Part shown: positions 1 through 8,327 of the stretch, one piece after another
Layout: each line of letters begins with the position of its first letter
How positions within the stretch are numbered: position 1 is the stretch's first letter
Assembly: GCF_002794355.1 (NCBI RefSeq)
Contig: NZ_PGOI01000009.1
Location: 124,001 to 188,000 of the forward strand
Length of the DNA stretch: 64,000 nucleotides
From: Pseudorhodobacter sp. MZDSW-24AT
Lineage (GTDB): Bacteria; Pseudomonadota; Alphaproteobacteria; Rhodobacterales; Rhodobacteraceae
Direction: 5' to 3'
Notes under the pieces: generated by a model
Seen by the model: only the letters and a program-made list of their open reading frames with translations
Database searches by the model: none
Told to the model about the DNA's origin: nothing
Made by a program: the position numbers and the translations under genes

Positions 1-32
1 CTTGCTTTGCGCCAAAAAACCAAGACTTAATC

Positions 33-66
33 CGCACATAAGTTCGCTAATCGCACGCTCTGTGCG
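33..66. promoter_or_regulatory. Operator-like element 1 (IclR type), upstream of dipeptide ABC operon
   Basis: Half-sites CGCAC (33-37), GTTC (42-45), CGCAC (52-56) and GTGCG (62-66) sit about 10 bp apart. The inner 15-mer GTTCGCTAATCGCAC closely resembles the operator I recall for PcaR/PcaU/PobR-type IclR regulators (GTTCGATAATCGCAC). It lies 33 bp before the substrate-binding protein gene. Confidence 0.7.
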
Positions 67-98
67 GGCGTTGTCGACCCAACTGGAGAGGAAATGCA

Positions 99-1676
99 AT
101 GAAAAGAAACCTGTTTCTGTCAACCGCGCTTGCGGTTTTGTCTATGGGGGCGGCTGCGCATGCTGAAACGCTTCGTTGGGCTTTGGCCGGCGATGCTCTG
201 ACCCTTGATCCGCACGCCCAGAACGAAGGCGTGACGATCATGCTGCAATCGCAGATGATGGAACCTCTGGTTTCGCGCGCGCCGACGGGCGAGCTTGAGC
301 CGACGCTGGCGACGGAATGGGCCGTCAAGGCCGACGATCCGACCGTTTGGGTCTTCAAGCTGCGCGAAGGTGTGACCTTCCACGATGGCGCGACCTTCGA
401 CAGCGAAGACGTCGTGTTCTCGATGGACCGCGCGCGCTCGGAAGCGAGCCAGATGAAGGGCATCATCACGTCGATCGCTGAAGTGCGCGCCACCGGGCCT
501 TATGAGGTTGAGATCGTGACCAACGGTCCGAACCCGATCCTGCCCGCCGCACTGACCAGCATCATGATGCTGGACAAAGGCTGGACTGAAGCCAACAACG
601 CCGTGACCGTGCAAAACGTGGCGGCGGGCGAGGTGACCTTTTCGTCGACCAATGTGAACGGGACCGGACCTTACACGCTGGTGTCGCGTGAAGCAGACTC
701 CCGCACGGTGATGCGTGCGTTTGACAACTATTGGGGCAAGGACACCTTCCCGCTGGCCTATAGCGAGATCATCTTCACCCCGATTCAGAACGCATCCACC
801 CGTGTGGCCGCGCTGCTGTCGGGCGAGCTTGATTTCATTCAGGACGTTCCGGTGCAAGACATCGACCGCGTGAAGGGCACGGCCGGGCTGAAAGTGGAAA
901 GCTCGTCCGAGAACCGCTCGGTCTTCTTTGGCCTGAACGTCAGCGATACGCTGGTGGCAGGCAACATCGATGGCAAGAACCCGCTGGCCGATCTGAAGGT
1001 GCGTCAGGCGATCAACATGACGATCAACCGCGATGCGATCCGCGATGTCGTGATGCGGGGGCAGTCGGTTCCGGCAGGCATCATCATGCCGCCCTTTGTG
1101 AACGGCTGGACGGAAGAGCTGAACGCTTACCCGGCACCGGACAATGACGCCGCAAAAGCGTTGCTGGCCGAAGCGGGCTATCCGAACGGCTTCCCGATCA
1201 CAGTGGATTGCCCGAATGACCGCTACATCAACGATGAGGCGATCTGTCAGGCGGCCGTGGGGATGCTGGGCCAGATCGGCATTCAGGCCCGTCTGAACGC
1301 CACGTCCAAGGCGCTGTTCTTCCCGCAGGTCAACGCGATGGAGACCGACTTCTATATGCTGGGTTGGGGTGTGCCGAGCTATGACTCGGAATACATCTTC
1401 AACTTCCTGTATCACACCCGTGACGAGTCCTTTGGCAGCTGGAACAGCACCCGCTATTCCAACCCGGAACTGGATGCCCAGATCAAGGCTATCGCGGCTG
1501 AAGTCGATCTGGCCAAGCGCGACGCGATGATCGCCGAAATGTGGGCGACCGCGAAAAATGATCTGGCCTACATCCCCGTGCATCACCAGATGTTGAATTG
1601 GGCGATGAAAGACGGCTTGACGGTGACGGTGGACCCGGACAATCAGGCGCGCGTGAAATACTTCGCGCTGAACTGA
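99..1676 (+). CDS. Dipeptide/oligopeptide-type ABC transporter substrate-binding protein (family 5)
   Basis: This is the periplasmic receptor of a Dpp/Opp-type importer. The 525-residue product has a Sec signal peptide with likely cleavage after AHA at residue 22, followed by the SBP_bac_5 fold. The opening TLRWALAGDALTLDPH and the later PNDRYINDEA region are typical of the family. The ATG is preceded by GGAGAGG. It is the first gene of a five-gene operon, and a strong hairpin separates it from the permeases, which should give it higher expression. Peptide, opine or other substrates cannot be told apart from sequence. A paralogous receptor is encoded at 39459-41066. Confidence 0.93.
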   Translation: MKRNLFLSTALAVLSMGAAAHAETLRWALAGDALTLDPHAQNEGVTIMLQSQMMEPLVSRAPTGELEPTLATEWAVKADDPTVWVFKLREGVTFHDGATFDSEDVVFSMDRARSEASQMKGIITSIAEVRATGPYEVEIVTNGPNPILPAALTSIMMLDKGWTEANNAVTVQNVAAGEVTFSSTNVNGTGPYTLVSREADSRTVMRAFDNYWGKDTFPLAYSEIIFTPIQNASTRVAALLSGELDFIQDVPVQDIDRVKGTAGLKVESSSENRSVFFGLNVSDTLVAGNIDGKNPLADLKVRQAINMTINRDAIRDVVMRGQSVPAGIIMPPFVNGWTEELNAYPAPDNDAAKALLAEAGYPNGFPITVDCPNDRYINDEAICQAAVGMLGQIGIQARLNATSKALFFPQVNAMETDFYMLGWGVPSYDSEYIFNFLYHTRDESFGSWNSTRYSNPELDAQIKAIAAEVDLAKRDAMIAEMWATAKNDLAYIPVHHQMLNWAMKDGLTVTVDPDNQARVKYFALN

Positions 1677-1698
1677 ACCTGATGTGATCGAAAAGACT

Positions 1699-1727
1699 CC
1701 GGCGGCTTTCGGGCCGCCGGGTTTTTT
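1699..1727 (+). terminator. Intrinsic terminator/attenuator between receptor and permease genes
   Basis: A perfect 8-bp stem, CCGGCGGC/GCCGCCGG with loop TTTCGG, is followed by GTTTTTT. It sits inside the operon just after the receptor gene, so it probably lowers transcription into the permease genes and leaves the receptor in excess. Confidence 0.8.
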
Positions 1728-1752
1728 GTCCCTTTGTGCCGAGAACACCTTC

Positions 1753-2730
1753 ATGCTCGCTTTCCTCATTCGCCGTCTGATCCAGTCGGTCGTTGTCCTG
1801 CTGGTGGTGGGCGCCGTGTCCTTTGGCATGTTCCGCTTCATCGGGGATCCGGTGAACAACATGCTGGGTCAGGAGCGCACGCAAGCCGACATTGCCGAGT
1901 TGCGGGACCGCCTTGGCTTGGACCGGTCGGTTTTGGTGCAATATGCGGTTTTCCTGCGCAACGCGGCGCAGGGCGATTTTGGCGTGAGCTATCGTCAAGG
2001 GCGGCCTGTGGCTGACATTATCGCCGAGCGCGCGCCTGCCACGCTGGAGCTTGCGGCAGTGTCGGGCGTGATGGCGCTGGTGTTCGGGATCGGGCTTGGC
2101 GTGATCACGGCCATCAAGCGCAACAGCTGGGCGTCCAGCGCGATCATGACGATCTCGCTGGTGGGGGTGTCCTTGCCGACGTTCCTGATCGGTATCTTGC
2201 TGATCTATGTCTTTTCGGTGCAGCTGGAATGGCTGCCCAGTTTTGGCCGCGGGGAGACCGTGCTGGTGGGCGGATGGTCCACCGGGTTCTTGACGCAATC
2301 GGGCCTTGTGGCGCTGATCTTGCCCGCCATCACGTTGGGCCTCTATCAGATGACCCTGATCATGCGGATCGTGCGGTCCGAGATGTTGGAAGTGCTGCGG
2401 CAGGATTACATTCGTTTCGCGCGGGCGCGCGGCTTGCGGGAACGCTCGATCAATTTCCGCCATGCGCTGAAAAACACATTGGTGCCGGTGATCACCGTGA
2501 CCGGCTTGCAGATGGGCAGCATCATCGCCTTTTCGATCATCACCGAAACGGTGTTCCAATGGCCGGGCATGGGGCTGCTGTTCATCAATGCGGTGCAGTT
2601 CGTCGATATTCCGGTGATGGCCGCTTATCTGATGCTGATTTCCGTGCTGTTCGTCAGCATCAACCTTGTGGTGGATCTGTTGTATTTCGCCATTGATCCC
2701 CGGCTGCGCATCGAAAGGGCAAAAGCATGA
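1753..2730 (+). CDS. Dipeptide-type ABC transporter permease (DppB/OppB family)
   Basis: Inner-membrane permease of the Dpp-type importer, 325 residues from the ATG at 1753. That start is chosen over an in-frame codon at 1684 because the terminator hairpin lies between the two. The protein has an N-terminal transmembrane helix, a periplasmic loop containing DRLGLDRSVLVQY, then a block of helices. The cytoplasmic EAA loop reads RFARARGLRERSINFRHALK and would dock on the ATPases. The next permease overlaps it by ATGA, so translation is coupled. Confidence 0.93.
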   Translation: MLAFLIRRLIQSVVVLLVVGAVSFGMFRFIGDPVNNMLGQERTQADIAELRDRLGLDRSVLVQYAVFLRNAAQGDFGVSYRQGRPVADIIAERAPATLELAAVSGVMALVFGIGLGVITAIKRNSWASSAIMTISLVGVSLPTFLIGILLIYVFSVQLEWLPSFGRGETVLVGGWSTGFLTQSGLVALILPAITLGLYQMTLIMRIVRSEMLEVLRQDYIRFARARGLRERSINFRHALKNTLVPVITVTGLQMGSIIAFSIITETVFQWPGMGLLFINAVQFVDIPVMAAYLMLISVLFVSINLVVDLLYFAIDPRLRIERAKA

Positions 2731-3644
2731 TCCGGCAGTTCTCGGCTTTTTGGCAGTCGGATTTCGGCTGGAAGTTCCGCCATTCGCCGACGGCGATCCT
2801 GTCGGCCTTGGTTACCCTTATCCTTGTCGGGGCGGCGATTTTCGCGCCCCTGATTGCCCCCTACAACCCGTTTGACTCCTCGAGCCTGAACCTGATGAAC
2901 GGGTTCTCGGCTCCGATGGCCCCTAATGCCTTTACCGGCGAGGTGTTCCTGCTGGGCACCGATGACCAAGGGCGCGACGTGTTCTCGACCATCCTTTATG
3001 GCATGCGGGTGTCGCTGTTCGTGGGGGTGCTGGCGGTGCTGTTCGGGCTGGTGCTTGGGGTGACGCTGGGACTGATCGCCGGGTATGCGGGCGGGCGCGT
3101 GGATGGGTTCATCATGCGCGTCGCCGATATCCAGCTGACCTTTCCGGCCATTCTGGTGGCCATGTTGATCTTTGGCATCGCCAAGGGGATCATCGCGCCG
3201 CAATACCGCGACCAGATGGCGATCTGGGTGCTGATCATTGCGATCGGGTTGTCGGACTGGGTGCCCTTTGCGCGCGTTGTGCGCGGGGCCACCATGGTGG
3301 AGAAGAACCGCGATTATGTGCAGGCGGCGCGACTGATCGGGCGCAAGCCAGTGGCCATCATGGTGCTGCACATTCTGCCCAACGTGCTGAACCCCATTCT
3401 GGTGATTGCCACGATTTCGCTGGCTTTGGCCATCATCGCCGAGGCGACGCTGAGCTTTCTTGGCGTCGGGGCTCCGCCGACGCAGCCCTCGCTGGGCACG
3501 CTGATCCGCATCGGTCAAACCTTCCTGTTCTCTGGCGAGTGGTGGATCCTGTTGTTCCCCGCCGCCACGCTTCTGGCACTGGCGCTGGCCGTCAACTCTT
3601 TGGGTGACTGGCTGCGCGACGCCCTGAATCCGAGGCTGAAATGA
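2727..3644 (+). CDS. Dipeptide-type ABC transporter permease (DppC/OppC family)
   Basis: Second inner-membrane permease of the importer, 305 residues. It begins with the short DppC-type N-terminal segment and a first helix, followed by the family motif GTDDQGRDVFS. The cytoplasmic EAA loop contains DYVQAARLIGRKPVAIMVLH, and a later stretch reads SFLGVGAPPTQPSLGTLI. It overlaps the upstream permease and the downstream ATPase by 4 nt on each side, a tightly coupled operon. It should form a heterodimer with the product of 1753-2730. Confidence 0.93.
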   Translation: MIRQFSAFWQSDFGWKFRHSPTAILSALVTLILVGAAIFAPLIAPYNPFDSSSLNLMNGFSAPMAPNAFTGEVFLLGTDDQGRDVFSTILYGMRVSLFVGVLAVLFGLVLGVTLGLIAGYAGGRVDGFIMRVADIQLTFPAILVAMLIFGIAKGIIAPQYRDQMAIWVLIIAIGLSDWVPFARVVRGATMVEKNRDYVQAARLIGRKPVAIMVLHILPNVLNPILVIATISLALAIIAEATLSFLGVGAPPTQPSLGTLIRIGQTFLFSGEWWILLFPAATLLALALAVNSLGDWLRDALNPRLK

Positions 3645-4621
3645 CACCTCCTCCTGTCTTGTCCGTCCGCAACCTTGTGGTTGAGATCCCGTCCCGCGCC
3701 GGGATCAGCCGCCCGGTCAACAACATCAGCTATGACATCGCGCCGGGCGAAATTCTGGGCGTGGTCGGCGAGAGTGGTGCCGGCAAGTCCATGGCGGGCA
3801 ATGCCATCATCGGCTTGCTGGACCGACCGGCGCATATTGCTTCGGGTGAGGTCTGGTTGAACGGCAGCCGCATCGACAATCTGCCTTTGGAAGACCTGCG
3901 CCGCATCCGGGGGCGTCAGATCGGGATGGTGTTTCAGGACCCGCTGACCTCGCTTAACCCTTTGCTGCGTATCGGGGACCAGCTGACGGAAACGATCCGT
4001 GAGCACCTGCCCGTGACCGCCGCGCAGGCGCGTGAGCGTGCCGTGGCCGCATTGGAGGAGGTGGGCATCCCGGCGGCGGCCGAGCGGCTTGACAGCTATC
4101 CGCACGAGTTTTCCGGCGGCATGCGGCAGCGCGTTGTGATTGCGCTGGCGCTGTGCGCAGAGCCCAGCTTTGTGATCGCGGATGAGCCGACGACGGCTTT
4201 GGATGTGTCGGTGCAGGCGCAGATCATTGCCTTGCTGCGGCGCCTGTGCCGCGACCGTGGCACCGCGGTGATGTTGGTCACGCATGACATGGGGGTGATC
4301 GCTGAAGCGGCGGATCGGGTGGCGGTGATGTATGCGGGGCGTCTGGCCGAACTGGGGCCGGTGCGTTCGGTGATCAATGCGCCGCGACACCCTTATGCCG
4401 ACGGGCTGATGGGGGCGATGCCGTCGCTGTCGATCGGGCAGCGGCGCTTGCGACAGATTCCGGGCGCCATGCCGCGGCCGTCGAAAATCCCGCCGGGGTG
4501 TGCCTTTCATCCGCGGTGTCCCCGCGCGGCCGATCCGTGCCGGGTCGATCCGCCGCCGACGATCCTTGATGATCCGCAAGGCCGCGCGGCCTGCTGGTTC
4601 CCGCTGGAGCATTCTGCATGA
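3641..4621 (+). CDS. Oligopeptide-type ABC transporter ATPase (DppD/OppD family)
   Basis: Cytoplasmic ATPase energising the importer, 326 residues. It shows Walker A GESGAGKS, the Q-loop in GMVFQDPLTSLNP, the signature FSGGMRQR and Walker B FVIADEPTTALD. The C-terminal extension has the paired-cysteine segment CAFHPRCPRAADPC typical of Opp/Dpp ATPases. It overlaps its neighbours by 4 nt at both ends. Partner of the second ATPase at 4618-5595. Confidence 0.94.
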   Translation: MTPPPVLSVRNLVVEIPSRAGISRPVNNISYDIAPGEILGVVGESGAGKSMAGNAIIGLLDRPAHIASGEVWLNGSRIDNLPLEDLRRIRGRQIGMVFQDPLTSLNPLLRIGDQLTETIREHLPVTAAQARERAVAALEEVGIPAAAERLDSYPHEFSGGMRQRVVIALALCAEPSFVIADEPTTALDVSVQAQIIALLRRLCRDRGTAVMLVTHDMGVIAEAADRVAVMYAGRLAELGPVRSVINAPRHPYADGLMGAMPSLSIGQRRLRQIPGAMPRPSKIPPGCAFHPRCPRAADPCRVDPPPTILDDPQGRAACWFPLEHSA

Positions 4622-5595
4622 CTGCCTTTGTCGAAGTGTCGCACCTTGGCCGCAGCTTTGATGTGTCAAAGCCTTGGCTGAACCGGGTGATCGAACGTTT
4701 GCCGCGCCGCAATCTGGTGGCGGTGTCCGACGTGTCTTTTCAGATCGAGGAAGGCGCGGTCTATGCGCTGGTGGGCGAAAGTGGTTCGGGCAAATCCACC
4801 ATCGGGCGGATGCTGGCCGGGCTGATGACGCCGAGCGCCGGAACGGTCAAGGTGGCCGGTGCCGATCTGCATGCCGATCCCGCGGCGCGCAAGGCGGCGG
4901 GCATTCAGATGATCTTTCAGGACCCCTACGCCAGCCTCAATCCGCGCTGGAAAGTGCGCCGCATCATCTGCGAGCCGGTTGTGGTGGCGGGTGGGGCCAC
5001 CGCTGGTTTGGCCGAGCGCCTGCTGGAGCAGGTTGGGTTGGCTGCCGAGGATGCCGACAAGTTCCCGCATGAGTTTTCGGGCGGGCAACGGCAGCGGATC
5101 TGTATTGCGCGTGCCTTGGCGGCCAATCCGCGATTCATCATCTGCGACGAGCCGACATCGGCGCTGGACGTTTCCGTTCAGGCGCAGGTTCTGAACCTGA
5201 TGAGCGATTTGCGGGATGAGCTTGGCCTGACCTATATGTTCATCAGCCATGACCTGACCGTGGTGCGTCATATGGCGGACCGGATCGGGGTGCTTTATCT
5301 GGGTCGGCTGATGGAAGAGGCGATGCCCGAGCAGCTTTTCGCCCGTCCGCGCCATCCCTATACCCAGATGCTGCTGGCGGCCGCCCCGTTGATGGAAGGG
5401 CGCACGCGCGAAATCGACTTGCCCAAGGGCGAAGTGCCCGATCCGATTTCGCCGCCGCCGGGCTGTGCCTTCCATCCGCGGTGTCCGTTCGCCATTGACC
5501 TGTGCCGCAAAGAGCGGCCCGAGTTGCGCGACGTGGACGGCGTACGGGTGGCGTGCCACCGGGCAGAGGATATTGTGCCGGCATCTGCGGCCTAA
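4618..5595 (+). CDS. Oligopeptide-type ABC transporter ATPase (DppF/OppF family)
   Basis: Second ATPase of the importer, 325 residues and last gene of the operon. Walker A is GESGSGKS, the Q-loop is IFQDPYASLNP, the signature is FSGGQRQR and Walker B is FIICDEPTSALD. The C-terminal segment CAFHPRCPFAIDLC is the usual Opp/Dpp extension. The operon ends at a GC-rich hairpin shared with the convergent aldo/keto reductase-RidA gene. Confidence 0.94.
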   Translation: MTAFVEVSHLGRSFDVSKPWLNRVIERLPRRNLVAVSDVSFQIEEGAVYALVGESGSGKSTIGRMLAGLMTPSAGTVKVAGADLHADPAARKAAGIQMIFQDPYASLNPRWKVRRIICEPVVVAGGATAGLAERLLEQVGLAAEDADKFPHEFSGGQRQRICIARALAANPRFIICDEPTSALDVSVQAQVLNLMSDLRDELGLTYMFISHDLTVVRHMADRIGVLYLGRLMEEAMPEQLFARPRHPYTQMLLAAAPLMEGRTREIDLPKGEVPDPISPPPGCAFHPRCPFAIDLCRKERPELRDVDGVRVACHRAEDIVPASAA

Positions 5596-5604
5596 AGGCA
5601 GGGT

Positions 5605-5626
5605 GCCCCCTCCTTCAGGAGGGGGC
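5605..5626. terminator. Terminator-like hairpin between convergent genes
   Basis: A perfect 9-bp stem, GCCCCCTCC/GGAGGGGGC with loop TTCA, lies at the convergent ends of the ABC operon (stop at 5595) and the reductase gene (stop at 5615). There is no clear T-run on either strand, so termination strength is uncertain. Confidence 0.5.
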
Positions 5627-7075
5627 GATCTCGGCCTCGGCTTCCACTTCCAGCAGATACTCTCCGATCAGATCAACGCCGCCAATCAGGGTGTTGGCGG
5701 GGCGCGCCGTGCCAAAGGCGCGTGCATGGGCGGCAGAGACGGCCTCCCAATCTTGGGCATGGCGCAGATAAATGCGGGTGCGCACCACATCTTCTTCACG
5801 CCCCCCTAAAGACAGGATGGCCGCCTTGACCTTGTCGAAGGCAAAGGTTGCTTGCCCCCCCGCATCCCCGGGACAGATCGCCGAACCGTCTGGCGCGGTG
5901 GCCGTGGTGCCGCTGACCAAAATGCGGGACCCGCTGCGCACAGCGCGGGAGAAACCTGCCTTTTCCTCCCAGATACTGCCTGAGTCGGCATGGGCGCGGC
6001 CGTTTCGGGTGACCACGGGAAAGGGCGGCGGCAAGGCATCGAGGTGATGGCTCAGATCGCCCGAGGCTGTCAGGAAAGGTGGTTTGCGGTATTCGTCGCC
6101 GCAGTCGCCGGGAATGGGCGTCAGGGTCGAGAGCACCTGTTCGATTTCCGCAAGATCATCCGTGGTGAGCGTTACAGACAAGGCGCGAAGGTTGTCGGCA
6201 CTGTGGTCGCGTTCTGTCAGCCTTGTGCCGATGATGCAAGCGGAGACCCCGGGCTGCGCCAGAGTCCAAGCGGTGACGATGTTGGACAGCGACACGTCAT
6301 GCCGCCGCGCCACACCGTCCAGCACGGTCAGAAGCGATTGCAGCCGCTCCCAGCCACCGGCGGTGTCGATGAAGCGTTTGTATTTCATACGGCTCCAGTC
6401 GCTGATCTCGGTCGGTTCCGGCGCACCAAGGTTGCGGGCGGAAAGAAAACCGCCCGCCATGCTGCCAAAGGCCAGAATGGCGACGCCATGGGCTTGGGCC
6501 ACCTCGGCCATCTCCTGCCGGGCGCGGCGGTCCAGCATGGAGAAGCAGACCTGATTCGAGGCAATCGGCACGCCGTGTGTCACCAACATCCGCAGATGAG
6601 CCGCATCAAAGTTGGTGAGACCGATTTCGCGGATCAGACCTTCGGCACGCAGGTCGGCAAGATGCGTCAGTGCGTCGATGTAGCTTTGGTCTTCGTAGCG
6701 CCACCAGTGAAACTGCATCACGTCGATACAGTCGAGGCCCAGCCGGTCGAGCGCACGTTCCACCCCGGCGCGGACGGTTCCGGCATCCATCGGGCCGGGC
6801 GGAGGGCACCATTTCGTCAGGATGGTGGGCGGTGTCTCGCCCGCGTCGCGCATCGCCTTGTGAACCATGCCCGCGACACATTCTGCGCTGCCGTAATGGT
6901 CGGCCATGTCGAAGGTGTCGAACCCGGCGCGCGCATATCGTGCAAGCGACTCCGCGGCTGCGTCGAGATCAAGGGCGCGGCCATCGCGTTCCTGATCTGC
7001 CATCTGCCACAAGCCGGTGATCATCCGGCGGATCTTCACGCTTTGGCCAAGCGGTGTTGATGGCGGTGTTTGCAT
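5615..7075 (-). CDS. Aldo/keto reductase-RidA fusion protein
   Basis: A 486-residue two-domain enzyme. Residues about 15-345 are an aldo/keto reductase with the catalytic tetrad visible: Asp56 and Tyr61 (DMADHYG), Lys88 (LTKW) and His123 (MQFHW). Residues about 365-486 are a RidA/YjgF-type imine deaminase domain, with ILVSGTTAT and a C-terminal EVEAEAEI strand. Where canonical RidA has the carboxylate-binding Arg (PARSCVEV in my recollection) this protein has PANTLI, so it is a divergent Rid class. The start is ATG 7075 with AGGGGG upstream; a much longer open frame upstream is non-homologous. It diverges from the AcoX-like gene across a shared operator. Joint role (inference): hydrolyse imines made by nearby amine oxidases and reduce the resulting carbonyls. 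Confidence 0.88.
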   Translation of the reverse strand: MQTPPSTPLGQSVKIRRMITGLWQMADQERDGRALDLDAAAESLARYARAGFDTFDMADHYGSAECVAGMVHKAMRDAGETPPTILTKWCPPPGPMDAGTVRAGVERALDRLGLDCIDVMQFHWWRYEDQSYIDALTHLADLRAEGLIREIGLTNFDAAHLRMLVTHGVPIASNQVCFSMLDRRARQEMAEVAQAHGVAILAFGSMAGGFLSARNLGAPEPTEISDWSRMKYKRFIDTAGGWERLQSLLTVLDGVARRHDVSLSNIVTAWTLAQPGVSACIIGTRLTERDHSADNLRALSVTLTTDDLAEIEQVLSTLTPIPGDCGDEYRKPPFLTASGDLSHHLDALPPPFPVVTRNGRAHADSGSIWEEKAGFSRAVRSGSRILVSGTTATAPDGSAICPGDAGGQATFAFDKVKAAILSLGGREEDVVRTRIYLRHAQDWEAVSAAHARAFGTARPANTLIGGVDLIGEYLLEVEAEAEIAPS

Positions 7076-7096
7076 GAAATTGCCCCCTGTGATTTT

Positions 7097-7120
7097 CGCA
7101 CAACTGTGCGCATATTGAAC
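7097..7120. promoter_or_regulatory. Operator-like element 2 (IclR type) between divergent genes
   Basis: CGCAC (7097-7101), N4, GTGCG (7106-7110), N6, GAAC (7117-7120). It fills most of the 64-bp gap between the reductase-RidA and AcoX-like starts. The architecture matches elements 6 and 10. Confidence 0.65.
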
Positions 7121-7139
7121 CGCAAGACAAGGGGGGCGC

Positions 7140-8255
7140 ATGAAGATTGGTTTGGTGGTCAATCCGGTCGCTGGCTTGGGCGGGGCGGTGGGACTTAAGG
7201 GCACCGACGGCGCGGACACGGTGGCCGAGGCGCTGCGTCGGGGTGCGGTGGCGCAGGCCGGTGCCCGCGCCAGACGGGCGATGGCGCTCTTGGCGCAGCG
7301 TGTGCCGGGCGCACCGCTGTGTGTGGCCCCCGGCGCGCTGGGAGCGGATTGGGTGGCAGGTCTTGATCTGGCGGTGCAGACCGCGCCGCTGCCGGCACCC
7401 ACAGGCTCGGCCGAGGATACGCGGAGGGCGGTGCGGGCGCTGGGGGACTGTGATGTGCTGGTTTTCGCCGGGGGGGATGGCACGGCGCGGGATGTGGCTT
7501 CCAGCCTTGAAGGCACCACCGGTCTTTTGGGAATCCCCTGTGGGGTGAAGATGCATTCTGGCGTTTTTGCCATCTCGCCTGAGGCTGCCGGAACGGCCTT
7601 GGGCGAGATGATGTTAAACCCTGCGGCGATCAGATGGGATGACGCCGCCGAGATCATGGATATTGATGAAGATATCCTGCGCGCCGGGCGGCTTGCGCCG
7701 CGTTTGTATGGATATGCACGGGTGCCGCAGTTGCGCGCCCGGATTCAGGCGGCCAAGGGGGGGCCGCGCCAAGATGCGGGGCAGGCCTTGGCGGGTGCTG
7801 CTGCCGAGATCGCCAAAGGGATGGAGGCTGGCACCCTGTATCTGATCGGACCCGGCACCAGCGCGGGCGCCGTGGCGCAGGCGATTGGGCATCGGGCCAC
7901 CTTGCTTGGGACAGATGCCTTGCTGGACCACAAGATTATTGCGCGGGATGCCCGGTCTGCCGATCTTGAGCGATTGGCGCAGGGGCGCAAGCTGCGCATC
8001 GTTCTGGGCGTGACGGGACGGCAGGGGTTTCTGCTGGGGCGGGGCAATCAGACGATTTCCGAAGCCTTGATTGCCCAAGCCGGACGCGCGGGCTTGATCG
8101 TGCTGGCCACGGCGGAAAAGCTTGATGCTTTGGCGCAGCCCATGCTGTGGGTCGATACCGGAGATCCACAGCTGGATGCGGCCCTGTCGGGGTTTGTGCA
8201 CGTCCACACCGGCCCACGGCAGCGGCGACTGATACGAATTGGCGCGGCCGCATAA
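7140..8255 (+). CDS. ATP-NAD kinase-like protein (AcoX family)
   Basis: A 371-residue protein with the diacylglycerol/NAD-kinase-type nucleotide motif GGDGT at residues 111-115, and an N-terminal MKIGLVVNPVAGLGG strand-loop. These features fit the AcoX/COG3199 family, often annotated as ATP-NAD kinase and first named from acetoin clusters. Its substrate is unsettled, and no acetoin dehydrogenase genes are nearby. AGGGGGG precedes the ATG. The next genes, the split P-protein pair, begin 72 bp downstream with their own operator. Confidence 0.8.
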   Translation: MKIGLVVNPVAGLGGAVGLKGTDGADTVAEALRRGAVAQAGARARRAMALLAQRVPGAPLCVAPGALGADWVAGLDLAVQTAPLPAPTGSAEDTRRAVRALGDCDVLVFAGGDGTARDVASSLEGTTGLLGIPCGVKMHSGVFAISPEAAGTALGEMMLNPAAIRWDDAAEIMDIDEDILRAGRLAPRLYGYARVPQLRARIQAAKGGPRQDAGQALAGAAAEIAKGMEAGTLYLIGPGTSAGAVAQAIGHRATLLGTDALLDHKIIARDARSADLERLAQGRKLRIVLGVTGRQGFLLGRGNQTISEALIAQAGRAGLIVLATAEKLDALAQPMLWVDTGDPQLDAALSGFVHVHTGPRQRRLIRIGAAA

Positions 8256-8264
8256 AAGGGGCTT

Positions 8265-8288
8265 GTGCGCACAACGAACTTTTGTGCA
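8265..8288. promoter_or_regulatory. Operator-like element 3 (IclR type) upstream of the P-protein pair
   Basis: GTGCG (8265-8269), N6, GAAC (8276-8279), N4, GTGCA (8284-8288). The first 15-mer, read in reverse, is GTTCGTTGTGCGCAC, with both half-sites perfect. It ends 39 bp before the chosen start codon. Confidence 0.68.
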
Positions 8289-8327
8289 ATAATCGCCTTA
8301 ATGAAATTCGAGATGAAGGAGCGCGTG

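Noticed and set aside
8265-8327. Earlier start codons (GTG 8265, ATG 8301) for the P-protein subunit 1 gene
   Set aside because: The first lies on the operator half-site and both lack an RBS, whereas ATG 8328 has AAGGAG at ideal spacing and starts the conserved region.
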